A DNA stretch of 7,126 nucleotides from an uncultured Sediminicola sp. (GTDB taxonomy: Bacteria; Bacteroidota; Bacteroidia; Flavobacteriales; Flavobacteriaceae), in NCBI GenBank assembly GCA_938039345.1, contig CALHVB010000164.1, forward strand, positions 1-7,126. Reading direction: 5' to 3'. Below the pieces are notes generated by a model. That model was not told where the DNA came from. It saw nothing but the letters and a program-made list of their open reading frames with translations, and did not search any database. A program made the translations under genes and the position numbers. How positions within the stretch are numbered: the stretch's first letter is position 1; each line of letters opens with the position of its first letter. Below are positions 1 through 6,682 of the stretch, one piece after another.

Positions 1-1451
1 GTCCATTCTACATTCCAAACAACATTTCTATATACACGTACATTTCCTGCATCATTATCTAAATAGATTCCTGCTGCTTTTTTTAAATCTCCACGGGCTT
101 CGGCATCATGGAACCAGTTATGGTGTATGTCCATGTTTAAATCTTTTCCTATGGTATATAACAAAGCACAATCATGTGCTATTAAATTACTATAAGAAAT
201 ATCATTCCATGCTACTTCTGAACCTTTAGAAATAATTTGTAGTGCATCTCTACCGCCTTTTTTAATTGTATTATTTAAAACTTTTGCATTGTTCTGACCT
301 CTAACCATTAAAGGAGCATCATATGACCCTAGATAATCAAAATCATGAATGTAACAGTTTTTAATTGTTGTACCTAATCCAGAATCCCATACACCTGTTC
401 CATCTCCATAGCCAACTTCACATTTTTCAACAGTGGTATCTTTTGCATCCCATCCAACATTAATTGCATTAACCTTTGAATTAAAATTAGGAGAAATTCC
501 TCTGGTCATACTTCCATAAAAGCTAGAAATGCCATATAATTTATTTCCTGTACCCGTAATTTCCACGCTTCCTCCAAAAACGGCTATGTTTTTAATTTCA
601 ATATAATTTCTATTTGTTAAATCGATGGTTCTTTCTCTTCTGGCCATTTTTACTTCACCATCAATAGGAGTACTTCCGTTAGGTAATTGTATGTATAGTT
701 CTTTAGTATCTTCATCAAAATACCATTCGTTTTGATAGTCTAAAGCTTCCTTTATACCTTCTAAATAGTAATCGCCTAAATCACCTGGAGGATGGGCTTT
801 TATAATCCATTCTTCTTTTTTAACAGCATCAAAATCTATTCTTCCTGCTGAACTACTTTTTATCCATGCTCTCCAAGTTGTCCAGCCAGAGCCAGGTCTG
901 TCTCCAAAAAATACAAGAGATCCCCCATTAGCCCAATCCCAGCTAGGAATTTCACTATCTGTTAGAAATGCACCAACAGACACTTCATCTTGACTACCTC
1001 CATCATTTCTTAATGAATTTAGTGTAAACCTATCGCCATCGGTATTATTTGGCCAACGTGCTAAATCTAAAACAGTGGTGCCGTTCATTACAAAATTACG
1101 TTGCTTTAAATCCCAATCGGTAGTTGTTTTGTATACTCCACTGCCTTCACTTGTCCAACCAGTTAGGGCTTGCATAGCTGAGATAACTACTTTTTCTTGT
1201 TGATATGCCTGAAAAGTGATAGGGTTTCCGTTTGTTCCAGAATTGCTAGGAAATAGCGTTTCCTCATAAGTACCTTCTCTTATATAAACATTATCGCCTG
1301 CAACAGCTACACTAGCTGCCATAGATATTGTTAAATAAGGAGATTCTATTGTTCCAGAATTGGAATCATCTCCATCTTTTGAGACATATATGTCTTTTGA
1401 GAAAACAGAAAAGCAAACAAAAAATGCAATTGTTTTAATGAATATTTTCAT
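1..1451 (-). CDS. Secreted right-handed parallel beta-helix protein, probably polysaccharide-active (3' end outside window)
   Basis: The frame is open from ATG at 1451 to the left edge, giving 483 residues with no stop, so the C-terminus is missing. Residues 1-18 form a signal peptide (MKIFIK, a hydrophobic run, then FSVFS). Residues 20-65 carry the N-terminal pattern common to secreted beta-helix enzymes: IYVSKDGDDSNSGT, then SPYLTI, AGDNVYIREGTY. A middle part (about 225-262) has YYLEGIKEALDY and EWYFDEDTKELYIQLPNG, typical of Bacteroidota beta-helix proteins linked to polysaccharide degradation. From about 283 onward short rungs repeat: NYIEIKNI, VEKCEVGYGDG, IKNCYIHDF, VLNNTIKKGG, VAWNDISYS, IHHNWFHDA, VRVYRNVVWNV. 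That makes a polysaccharide lyase or glycoside hydrolase fold likely, but substrate and catalytic residues cannot be named. A T9SS sorting domain could follow in the missing part. The gene starts 177 bp after the PorP/SprF stop. The beta-helix fold is a confident call; enzymatic activity is inferred. Confidence 0.85.
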   Translation of the reverse strand, partial: MKIFIKTIAFFVCFSVFSKDIYVSKDGDDSNSGTIESPYLTISMAASVAVAGDNVYIREGTYEETLFPSNSGTNGNPITFQAYQQEKVVISAMQALTGWTSEGSGVYKTTTDWDLKQRNFVMNGTTVLDLARWPNNTDGDRFTLNSLRNDGGSQDEVSVGAFLTDSEIPSWDWANGGSLVFFGDRPGSGWTTWRAWIKSSSAGRIDFDAVKKEEWIIKAHPPGDLGDYYLEGIKEALDYQNEWYFDEDTKELYIQLPNGSTPIDGEVKMARRERTIDLTNRNYIEIKNIAVFGGSVEITGTGNKLYGISSFYGSMTRGISPNFNSKVNAINVGWDAKDTTVEKCEVGYGDGTGVWDSGLGTTIKNCYIHDFDYLGSYDAPLMVRGQNNAKVLNNTIKKGGRDALQIISKGSEVAWNDISYSNLIAHDCALLYTIGKDLNMDIHHNWFHDAEARGDLKKAAGIYLDNDAGNVRVYRNVVWNVEW

Positions 1452-1628
1452 GCTATAGTTTTTTATATAGCTCAAAAATATTTTAATATTTATTTAAATA
1501 AGATATCAAATAGATAATTTTGTGCATCAAATAACCAATTCTGTCAAGTTTTTGTTAAGTTTATTAGGAATAGACAAATTATTTAAAATACTTCTTGTTA
1601 CTCAGTAAATATAATGTCTAAGCAATAA
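1452..1628. other. Gene-free spacer upstream of the beta-helix gene
   Basis: This 177-bp AT-rich spacer lies between the PorP/SprF stop and the beta-helix start. I find no reading frame of note and no convincing terminator; a 4-bp TTAC/GTAA dyad near 1598-1608 is too weak. It holds a possible promoter (1507-1538) and a 6-bp dyad touching the ATG (1452-1471). Whether the beta-helix gene is co-transcribed with the pair upstream cannot be settled from sequence. Confidence 0.5.
1507..1538 (-). promoter_or_regulatory. Possible Bacteroidota-type promoter of the beta-helix gene
   Basis: Reading the minus strand, TTG (1538-1536) is followed after 21 nt by TCTATTTG (1514-1507). This matches the Bacteroidota consensus TTG, 19-21 nt, TAnnTTTG with one mismatch in the -7 box. 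It would leave a leader of roughly 50 nt before the ATG at 1451. Such matches arise easily in AT-rich DNA, so this is only a candidate. Confidence 0.25.
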
Positions 1629-2507
1629 TTAAAATTTAAATCTTGTATAGATTTCGTGTGTTCCATTGTTTTCTATTGAATTAATGGTAGAGCTTTCATA
1701 TGCGTAACCAATATTTAACCAATCTTGGAAATTAAAAATAGCTAATCCACCTAGTGCTTCATCTAATCTATAGGATAGTCCTACTTCAAATTTTTCATGA
1801 AATAAGAATGATGCAGTAACATCTATAGAAATAGGAGCATTATTAATATGTCTGGTTAAAAAAGAAGGTTTTAAAACTAGGTTTTCTTTTAATTTAATAT
1901 CGTAACCAGCAGAAAAATAGAAATGTGTTTTGCTTTTTCCAAGTATTGCTTCTCCGTTAGTATCGTTAATACGTTCAGTGTTTAATATTTTTGGTATAGA
2001 GAAAGAAAGATAATAGTTAGCTCTTTTAAATAAAACACCAACACCTATATTTGGCGTATGTCTTCCGTCTATATTTGTTAAGGAAGGGTCAAAAGTATCA
2101 AACACTAATAAACTATTGGTATTGGCATTATAAGAATTTATCCCTGTTTTTAAACCTAGGAAAATGTTTGTAATTGCATCTATTTGTATATGATAAGAGA
2201 AATCTAGCGCAATATAAGTCTGGTTTTCTATAAACGTTTCGTCATTAATTATAGATAAACCCAATCCTACTTTATCTCCTAATGATGTGCCAAAAAATAC
2301 ACTTTGCGTTTGTGGAGCTCTTTCAATATTTACCCACTGACTTCTTAAATTAATTCCTAAACTAGCTTGTTTATCTGAACCTGCGTAAGCTGGGTTTATT
2401 AAATTCATGGCATACCTATACAACGTATAATTAGGTTCTTGTTGTGCCATACTTTTATTTATGCCAAATACAATTAATATGACTATTATATACTTTTTAT
2501 AATACAT
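1629..2507 (-). CDS. PorP/SprF-family type IX secretion system membrane protein
   Basis: This 292-residue protein has the usual length for the PorP/SprF family. Residues 1-21 are a signal peptide ending KSMAQ, followed by QEPNYTLYRYAMNLINPAYAGS; the NPAYAGS motif (38-44) and RSQWV (55-59) are hallmarks of the family, as is the following run PQTQSVFFGTSLGDKVGLGLSI. The rest alternates short aromatic or hydrophobic strands with glycines, and the protein ends in EIYTRFKF, with a terminal aromatic residue as expected for an outer-membrane beta-barrel. Known members include PorP of the T9SS and SprF, which is needed for secretion of the adhesin SprB in Flavobacterium johnsoniae. The gene starts 10 nt after the stop of the sorting-domain gene, which points to translational coupling and to a role as that protein's dedicated outer-membrane partner. 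It is probably a SprF-like paralogue and not the core PorP, because no other por or gld genes are adjacent. The family call is firm; the partner assignment is inferred. Confidence 0.93.
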   Translation of the reverse strand: MYYKKYIIVILIVFGINKSMAQQEPNYTLYRYAMNLINPAYAGSDKQASLGINLRSQWVNIERAPQTQSVFFGTSLGDKVGLGLSIINDETFIENQTYIALDFSYHIQIDAITNIFLGLKTGINSYNANTNSLLVFDTFDPSLTNIDGRHTPNIGVGVLFKRANYYLSFSIPKILNTERINDTNGEAILGKSKTHFYFSAGYDIKLKENLVLKPSFLTRHINNAPISIDVTASFLFHEKFEVGLSYRLDEALGGLAIFNFQDWLNIGYAYESSTINSIENNGTHEIYTRFKF

Positions 2508-2517
2508 ACCTATTATT

Positions 2518-3297
2518 TTAATAATTGATGAATAGCCATCCCTTTTTAAGTGCTGAATTATTACCTAAGTCTATACTGTAATAATAAGATCCTGTGGGTA
2601 GTAGTTCCGAATTAGATTGGTAAGTACCTTTCCAAGTATTAGCATATCCTTTTTTAGCATACACTACTTTTCCGCTACGATTATATACTTGTACTATATT
2701 ATCAGGGTATTTTTCTATTCCTTTAATTACCCAAAAATCATTTATACCATCATTATTAGGTGTTATGGCTTCAGAAACAATTGTAGTTACATTATTAGCA
2801 TCTAAAGGAAAAGAATCAAGATTATCTAATATACCATCGTTATCATCATCTGGGTCCATTGCATTTTCAATACCATCATTATCTGTATCTATACCCTTAA
2901 CAACAGTATCTTTAACAGTTGTTATACTATTGCTATTTGTATTTGTTAATGTAACTGTTAATGTAATTGTACCATTTTCTAACTGGCTAAGGTTTATTTC
3001 TGATACAGTTTCATTTGTAGCACTAATAATACCATTTCCAGTAACATTAGCTGCTCCATTATTACTACTGAAACTATAAGTGTATGTATTTCCTATTTCT
3101 GCATCTAAAAAAGAAAAGCTTACAGCTGTTTCATTAGAAGAATCTATAATGAATTGATCTATAACAACTTCTAATACAAATTTATCTTTAGCTATTTGAT
3201 AATTATTTGCTCTTAAGTTGTGGTTTAGGAGGCTATAAAAAAATACAGCGTATAGAATAACTCGCTTTATAGCCTTTTTGTAGAAAAATAGATTCAT
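2518..3297 (-). CDS. Small secreted protein with type B T9SS C-terminal sorting domain (gliding-motility-associated C-terminal domain)
   Basis: The product is 259 residues. Residues 1-30 are a signal peptide (basic KKAIKR, hydrophobic core, ending NLRA). Residues about 44-134 form one domain with a beta-rich pattern (IGNTYTYSFSS, ENGTITLTVTLTNTNSNS, TVKDTVVKG). It resembles the roughly 90-100-residue repeats found in many copies in very large flavobacterial surface adhesins. Residues 137-166 are a thrombospondin-type-3 stretch (DTDNDGIENAMDPDDDNDG), which probably binds calcium. Residues about 174-259 are the type B sorting domain: EAITPNNDGINDFWVI, then VQVYNRSGKVVY, TWKGTY, LPTGSYYYSIDL and GWLFINY. 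Proteins with this domain are exported by the T9SS and may stay on the surface or be released. The ATG at 3297 is chosen because it opens directly into the signal peptide. The PorP/SprF-family gene follows after 10 nt. It is very short for this class; a structural or accessory surface role is possible but unproven. Confidence 0.9.
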   Translation of the reverse strand: MNLFFYKKAIKRVILYAVFFYSLLNHNLRANNYQIAKDKFVLEVVIDQFIIDSSNETAVSFSFLDAEIGNTYTYSFSSNNGAANVTGNGIISATNETVSEINLSQLENGTITLTVTLTNTNSNSITTVKDTVVKGIDTDNDGIENAMDPDDDNDGILDNLDSFPLDANNVTTIVSEAITPNNDGINDFWVIKGIEKYPDNIVQVYNRSGKVVYAKKGYANTWKGTYQSNSELLPTGSYYYSIDLGNNSALKKGWLFINY

Positions 3298-3312
3298 CTT
3301 AAAAATATTGTT

Positions 3313-3361
3313 TGCTATTTAGTATAGTTGACTATATATCAACCATATATGTAAAATAGCA
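3313..3361. repeat. Nested inverted repeat in the leader of the sorting-domain gene
   Basis: The outer arms TGCTATTT (3313-3320) and AAATAGCA (3354-3361) are perfect 8-bp complements. An inner dyad, GTTGA (3327-3331) and TCAAC (3339-3343), extends outward to 8 of 9 matches (TATAGTTGA/TCAACCATA). The two are roughly concentric and end 16 nt upstream of the ATG at 3297. It could be a leader RNA hairpin or a binding site for a dimeric regulator. No T-tract follows it on either strand, so it is not an ordinary terminator. Confidence 0.4.
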
Positions 3362-3393
3362 TAATCTTTAGATGAAAATAAATTATATGTTGT

Positions 3394-3409
3394 GTAAGTT
3401 TTAACTTAC
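3394..3409. repeat. Short palindrome, candidate operator
   Basis: GTAAGTT and AACTTAC are perfect 7-bp complements separated by TT. The palindrome is flanked on both sides by GTTGTG in direct orientation (3389-3394 and 3410-3415). It lies about 100 bp upstream of the sorting-domain gene start, a plausible distance for promoter control, but no regulator is identified. Confidence 0.3.
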
Positions 3410-3488
3410 GTTGTGTTGTTTGTTTATAACGATGTATACTTATATTAAGTACGTTGTATTTCTTATGTTAAAACCGAAGAAGCTTAAT

Positions 3489-3536
3489 AAAAAAACCGCC
3501 CATCTATTTTATAAAAATAGGGTTGAGCGGATTTTT
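3489..3536 (-). terminator. Intrinsic terminator after the acyl-CoA dehydrogenase
   Basis: On the minus strand the stem runs from CCGCTCA (3530-3524) to TGGGCGG (3502-3496), with one T-G wobble, and continues after a small internal loop with CTATTTT pairing AAAATAG around a 3-nt loop. A run of seven T follows (3495-3489). The structure begins 16 nt after the TAA stop. A run of six A on the other side (T on the plus strand, 3532-3537) makes it formally bidirectional. It closes the thiolase/acyl-CoA dehydrogenase operon and insulates it from the genes downstream. Confidence 0.9.
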
Positions 3537-3546
3537 TCAATCATAA

Positions 3547-5346
3547 TTAGTCAAAGGTATAACCATTATCTGCAGCTACTTTATCCGCAATTTGTGTGCG
3601 TAAAGCTACTACATTAGGGTTATTCGTATATTTTGTAAATCGTTTTAAGCCCATTAATAACATTCGTTGTTCATCACCTTCAGCAAAAGAAATAATAGCT
3701 TCTTTTCCTTTCTGAATAATAATATCTACAGCATTGTATAAGTATAATTGAGACATTGCTATTTGTATACTTTGAGCTTCTTTACCAAAACGCTTTGCAT
3801 TTTTTTCTGTACGTAAAATGGTAGATTCTGCCATATATACTTCTATTAAAATATCTGAAGCTGCTAATAAAAGTTGTTGGTGTTCTTCTAAACTAGGACC
3901 ATATTTTTGTATGGCACTACCAGCAATCATTAAGAAAACTTTCTTAAGTCTTTTTACAATATCTTTTTCTTCTGCAAATAGCTCCGAAAAATCTGGCGTA
4001 TCGAAAGAGGGTATACCCATTAATTCTTCGCCTACTGCTGTTGCCGGACCTAATAAATCTACATGTCCTTTCATAGCCTTTTTTACAAGCATGCCAACCG
4101 TTAGCATTCTATTAATTTCATTGGTACCTTCGTAAATACGTGCTATTCTTGCATCTCTCCAAGCAGATTCCATAGGAGTATCTGCACTAAAGCCCATGCC
4201 TCCAAATATTTGAATACCCTCATCTGTAGTACTTTGTACATCTTCTGAAACAGCAACTTTTAGTATAGAACATTCTATAGCATATTCTTCTACACCTTTT
4301 AATTCTGCTTCTTGATGCGAATTACCTTCTGCTTCTCTAATCGCAATTCTATCTTGAATATTTTTTGCGGCTCTATAACTAGCAGATTCTCCTGCATAAC
4401 AATTAGTAGCCATAGTAGCTATTTTAGCTTTTATGGCACCAAAATTTACAATAGGTGTTTTAAATTGGATACGTTCATTGGCATATTTTGTTGCTTCTGT
4501 AATAACTCTTCGTTGCGCATCTAAACATGCCGCGGCTAATTTTATACGGCCAATATTTAAAGCATTCATGGCAATTTTAAAGCCATTACCTCGTGTAGAT
4601 AACATATTTTCTACAGGTACTTTTGTATCGCTAAAAAATACCTGACGGGTAGAGGAGGAGTGAATTCCTAATTTCTTTTCTTCATCTCCTAATGTTATAC
4701 CATTTGCAGGGTCATTTTCTACAATAAAACCAGTAATATTTTTATCGTCTTCTATTCTAGCAAAAACAATAAATAGATTGCAAAAGCCTGCATTGGAAAT
4801 CCACATTTTTTGACCCGATATGCTATATTCTTTACCGTCTTCAGATAATACTGCTTTAGTTTTTCCTGAATTTGCATCTGAACCAGCCCCAGGTTCTGTT
4901 AAGCAATAAGCTCCAAACCATTCTCCACTGGCTAATTTGGGAACATATTTACTTTTTTGGTCTTCGTTACCATATAATGTTATAGGCATGGTACCAATCC
5001 CTGTATGAGCCCCAAAAGCTGTACTAAAGGATCCCGTAGCACCAGAAATATAATCGCAAACTAACATGGTAGAAACAAATCCCATTCCTAAACCTCCGTA
5101 AACCTCAGGAACAGCTATACCTAATAAACCAAGTTCTCCTGCTTTACGCATACAAGCTTCTGTATATGCATAATCTTTCTTTTCAAATTTCTCCCAATGC
5201 GCCCAAAGTTCTCTATCTACAAACTCTTTGGTACTTTCTCGCATCATTTGTTGCTCTTCCGATAAATCTTCAAGCGTAAATATATCATCACAATTCGTTT
5301 CTTTTACAAGAAATTGTCCTCCTCTAAGTATATCTTTTTCTGCCAT
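3547..5346 (-). CDS. Acyl-CoA dehydrogenase, VLCAD/ACAD9-like long form
   Basis: This FAD enzyme makes the trans-2,3 double bond in acyl-CoA, the first step of fatty-acid beta-oxidation, passing electrons to electron-transfer flavoprotein. Its 599 residues exceed the usual ~380-400 of short and medium-chain enzymes. Residues ~28-140 are the N-terminal helical domain, and 145-245 the middle beta domain with the signature LTEPGAGSD (149-157) and the FAD-contacting motif MWISNAG. Residues ~250-420 are the C-terminal helical domain with ERIQF (291-295), QIFGGMGF (379-386) and IARIYEGTNE, in which Glu406 is the expected catalytic base. Residues ~435-599 form an extra helical domain as in VLCAD/ACAD9 and many Bacteroidota enzymes, which suggests long-chain substrates. 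The start at 5346 gives the N-terminus (MAEKDILRGGQFLVKET) I expect for flavobacterial homologues. The thiolase gene ends 115 bp upstream. All key residues are present. Chain-length preference is inferred. Confidence 0.95.
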   Translation of the reverse strand: MAEKDILRGGQFLVKETNCDDIFTLEDLSEEQQMMRESTKEFVDRELWAHWEKFEKKDYAYTEACMRKAGELGLLGIAVPEVYGGLGMGFVSTMLVCDYISGATGSFSTAFGAHTGIGTMPITLYGNEDQKSKYVPKLASGEWFGAYCLTEPGAGSDANSGKTKAVLSEDGKEYSISGQKMWISNAGFCNLFIVFARIEDDKNITGFIVENDPANGITLGDEEKKLGIHSSSTRQVFFSDTKVPVENMLSTRGNGFKIAMNALNIGRIKLAAACLDAQRRVITEATKYANERIQFKTPIVNFGAIKAKIATMATNCYAGESASYRAAKNIQDRIAIREAEGNSHQEAELKGVEEYAIECSILKVAVSEDVQSTTDEGIQIFGGMGFSADTPMESAWRDARIARIYEGTNEINRMLTVGMLVKKAMKGHVDLLGPATAVGEELMGIPSFDTPDFSELFAEEKDIVKRLKKVFLMIAGSAIQKYGPSLEEHQQLLLAASDILIEVYMAESTILRTEKNAKRFGKEAQSIQIAMSQLYLYNAVDIIIQKGKEAIISFAEGDEQRMLLMGLKRFTKYTNNPNVVALRTQIADKVAADNGYTFD

Positions 5347-5383
5347 ATTATCTTTAGATTTAAGAAATCAGGAATCAAGCATT

Positions 5384-5407
5384 AAGACTAAATTTATTTT
5401 GAGTCTT
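5384..5407. repeat. Inverted repeat between thiolase and acyl-CoA dehydrogenase genes
   Basis: AAGACT (5384-5389) and AGTCTT (5402-5407) are perfect 6-bp complements around a 12-nt AT-only loop apart from one G. The dyad lies in the 115-bp intercistronic gap, about 37 nt upstream of the acyl-CoA dehydrogenase ATG. No T-run follows on the minus strand, so read-through from the thiolase is expected. It could be an RNA-processing or stability element, or chance. Confidence 0.25.
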
Positions 5408-5461
5408 TTATTTGAAACATGAATTCGTTTACTTTCTTTTTTTAATTTCCTTACTCTATTT

Positions 5462-6652
5462 TTAAGATAAAAACTCAAAAATACCTGCCGCACCTTGTCC
5501 TGTACCTACGCACATGGTAACCATCCCATATTTTCCTTTCATATTTCTCTTCCTCATTTCATCAAATAACTGTACAGATAATTTAGCTCCCGTACAACCT
5601 AGTGGATGACCTAATGCAATTGCTCCTCCGTTAACATTTACTATATCATTATTTAAACCTAATTCTCTTACAACAGCTAGTGATTGAGAAGCAAAAGCTT
5701 CGTTTAATTCAATTAATTCAATATCTTTTTGTTGTAATCCTGCTTGTTTTAATGCTTTCGGAATTGCTTTTACAGGGCCTATTCCCATAATTCTAGGTTC
5801 TACACCTGCAGCAGCATAGTTTACAAGCCTAGCAATAGGTTCTATATTTAATTCTTTTACCATTTCTTCGCTCATAACCAATACAAAAGCTGCACCATCG
5901 CTCATTTGTGAAGAATTACCAGCAGTAACACTACCACCAGCTGCAAATACTGGTCTTAGTTTTCCTAGAACTTCTTTATTGGTTCCTTTTCTTGGGCCTT
6001 CGTCTTTTGTTACCGTATATTTTTTAGTTGCTTTTTTACCATTTTCATCAATATATGTTTGCTCTACTTCAATAGGAACAATCTGATCCTGAAAACGGTC
6101 TTCTGCTTGTGCTTTTAAAGCTTTCATATGCGAGTTATAAGCAAACTCATCTTGATCTTCTCTAGATACTTTAAATTGATTAGCTACTGCTTCGGCAGTA
6201 TTTCCCATGCCCCAGTAATAATCTTCATGCCCTGCTTTTACTGTATCGTAGTTTAATTCGGGTTTATTACCTGTCATAGGAACCGAGCTCATACTTTCTG
6301 CTCCACCAGCAATAATACAATCTGCCATACCAGCTTGTATCTTTGCAGTTGCTATACCGATAGTTTCTATCCCAGAAGAACAAAATCTGTTTACCGTAAC
6401 GCCTGGTACATCTACAGTATCTAATCCCATTAATGAAATAAGACGAGCCATATTTAAGCCTTGAGAGCCTTCAGGCATAGCATTACCTACAATTACATCA
6501 TCAATACGATTTTTATCTAATTGTGGCAGTTCTTTCATCATGTGCGCAATAGTTTCTGCCGCTAATTCATCGGATCTTTTAAAACGAAAAACTCCTTTTG
6601 GTGCTTTTCCTACTGCGGTTCTGTATGCTTTTACGATATATGCTTGTTTCAT
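5462..6652 (-). CDS. Acetyl-CoA acyltransferase (3-ketoacyl-CoA thiolase), FadA/FadI type
   Basis: The enzyme cleaves 3-ketoacyl-CoA with CoA to give acetyl-CoA and a shortened acyl-CoA, the last step of each beta-oxidation round. At 396 residues it has normal length for a cytosolic thiolase. Catalytic residues are visible: nucleophile Cys91 in NRFCSSGIE, the NEAFA motif (317-321), His349 in GGAIALGHPLGCTGAK, and Cys381 in MCVGTGQG. The loop region at about 115-250 has AGGAESMSSVPM and AGNSSQMSDGAA, as in the degradative acyltransferase class. Biosynthetic acetoacetyl-CoA thiolase is an alternative, but the adjacent acyl-CoA dehydrogenase supports degradation. The ATG at 6652 opens directly into MKQAYIVKAYRTAVGK, the standard thiolase N-terminus, and is preceded at 5 nt by GGGGG, an unusually strong Shine-Dalgarno-like run for this phylum. 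The multifunctional hydratase/3-hydroxyacyl-CoA dehydrogenase often encoded just upstream is not there; an abortive-infection-like gene occupies that position. Confidence 0.95.
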   Translation of the reverse strand: MKQAYIVKAYRTAVGKAPKGVFRFKRSDELAAETIAHMMKELPQLDKNRIDDVIVGNAMPEGSQGLNMARLISLMGLDTVDVPGVTVNRFCSSGIETIGIATAKIQAGMADCIIAGGAESMSSVPMTGNKPELNYDTVKAGHEDYYWGMGNTAEAVANQFKVSREDQDEFAYNSHMKALKAQAEDRFQDQIVPIEVEQTYIDENGKKATKKYTVTKDEGPRKGTNKEVLGKLRPVFAAGGSVTAGNSSQMSDGAAFVLVMSEEMVKELNIEPIARLVNYAAAGVEPRIMGIGPVKAIPKALKQAGLQQKDIELIELNEAFASQSLAVVRELGLNNDIVNVNGGAIALGHPLGCTGAKLSVQLFDEMRKRNMKGKYGMVTMCVGTGQGAAGIFEFLS

Positions 6653-6654
6653 AT

Positions 6655-6678
6655 TAGCCCCCTAGCCCCCAAAGGAGG
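6655..6678. repeat. GC-rich element: tandem TAGCCCCC plus hairpin, touching the thiolase start
   Basis: Two perfect 8-bp copies of TAGCCCCC lie head to tail at 6655-6670, followed by AAA and GGAGG (6674-6678). In the minus-strand RNA, CCUCC-UUU-GGGGG can close a 5-bp hairpin with one U-G wobble, and the second G-run stands 5 nt before the AUG. The element is far richer in G+C than its surroundings. From memory it resembles short C-rich repeats scattered between genes in Flavobacteriia, but that needs a genome search. It may also act as the ribosome-binding site of the thiolase. Confidence 0.5.
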
Positions 6679-6682
6679 AATT

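Larger units (their letters stand above)
3298..3546. other. Intergenic regulatory region between the beta-oxidation operon and the sorting-domain/PorP pair
   Basis: This 249-bp AT-rich stretch contains, from right to left, the intrinsic terminator of the acyl-CoA dehydrogenase (3489-3536), two copies of TACGTTGT, a short perfect palindrome (3394-3409) and a nested dyad (3313-3361) close to the next start codon. TAnnTTTG, the usual Bacteroidota -7 box, does not occur on the minus strand here, so the promoter of the downstream pair is not recognisable. I see no convincing gene. Confidence 0.6.

Noticed and set aside
1590..1612. Possible terminator after the PorP/SprF-family gene
   Set aside because: The only dyad is TTAC-TCA-GTAA, four base pairs with no adequate T-run, too weak to call.
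2838..2900. Repetitive ATCATTATC-like pattern that looks like a small tandem repeat
   Set aside because: It is the coding sequence of the thrombospondin-type-3 D/N-rich calcium-binding stretch, which explains the periodicity.
2765..3079. Plus-strand open frame of 104 codons, and another at 2617-2805, opposite the sorting-domain gene
   Set aside because: They are antisense shadows of a gene whose domains are clearly recognisable; their translations are low-complexity hydrophobic/serine runs mirroring the D/N/T-rich coding strand.
3411..3617. Plus-strand frame of 68 codons
   Set aside because: It runs through the intrinsic terminator and into the 3' end of the acyl-CoA dehydrogenase on the other strand and resembles no family I know.
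3818..4135. Plus-strand frames inside the acyl-CoA dehydrogenase (also 4312-4524, 4433-4645, 5228-5422)
   Set aside because: All are antisense to a well-conserved enzyme gene and show no recognisable protein motifs.
5357..5369. GATTT-AAG-AAATC dyad just before the acyl-CoA dehydrogenase start
   Set aside because: Five AT-rich base pairs are expected by chance in DNA of this composition and no function is suggested by the position.
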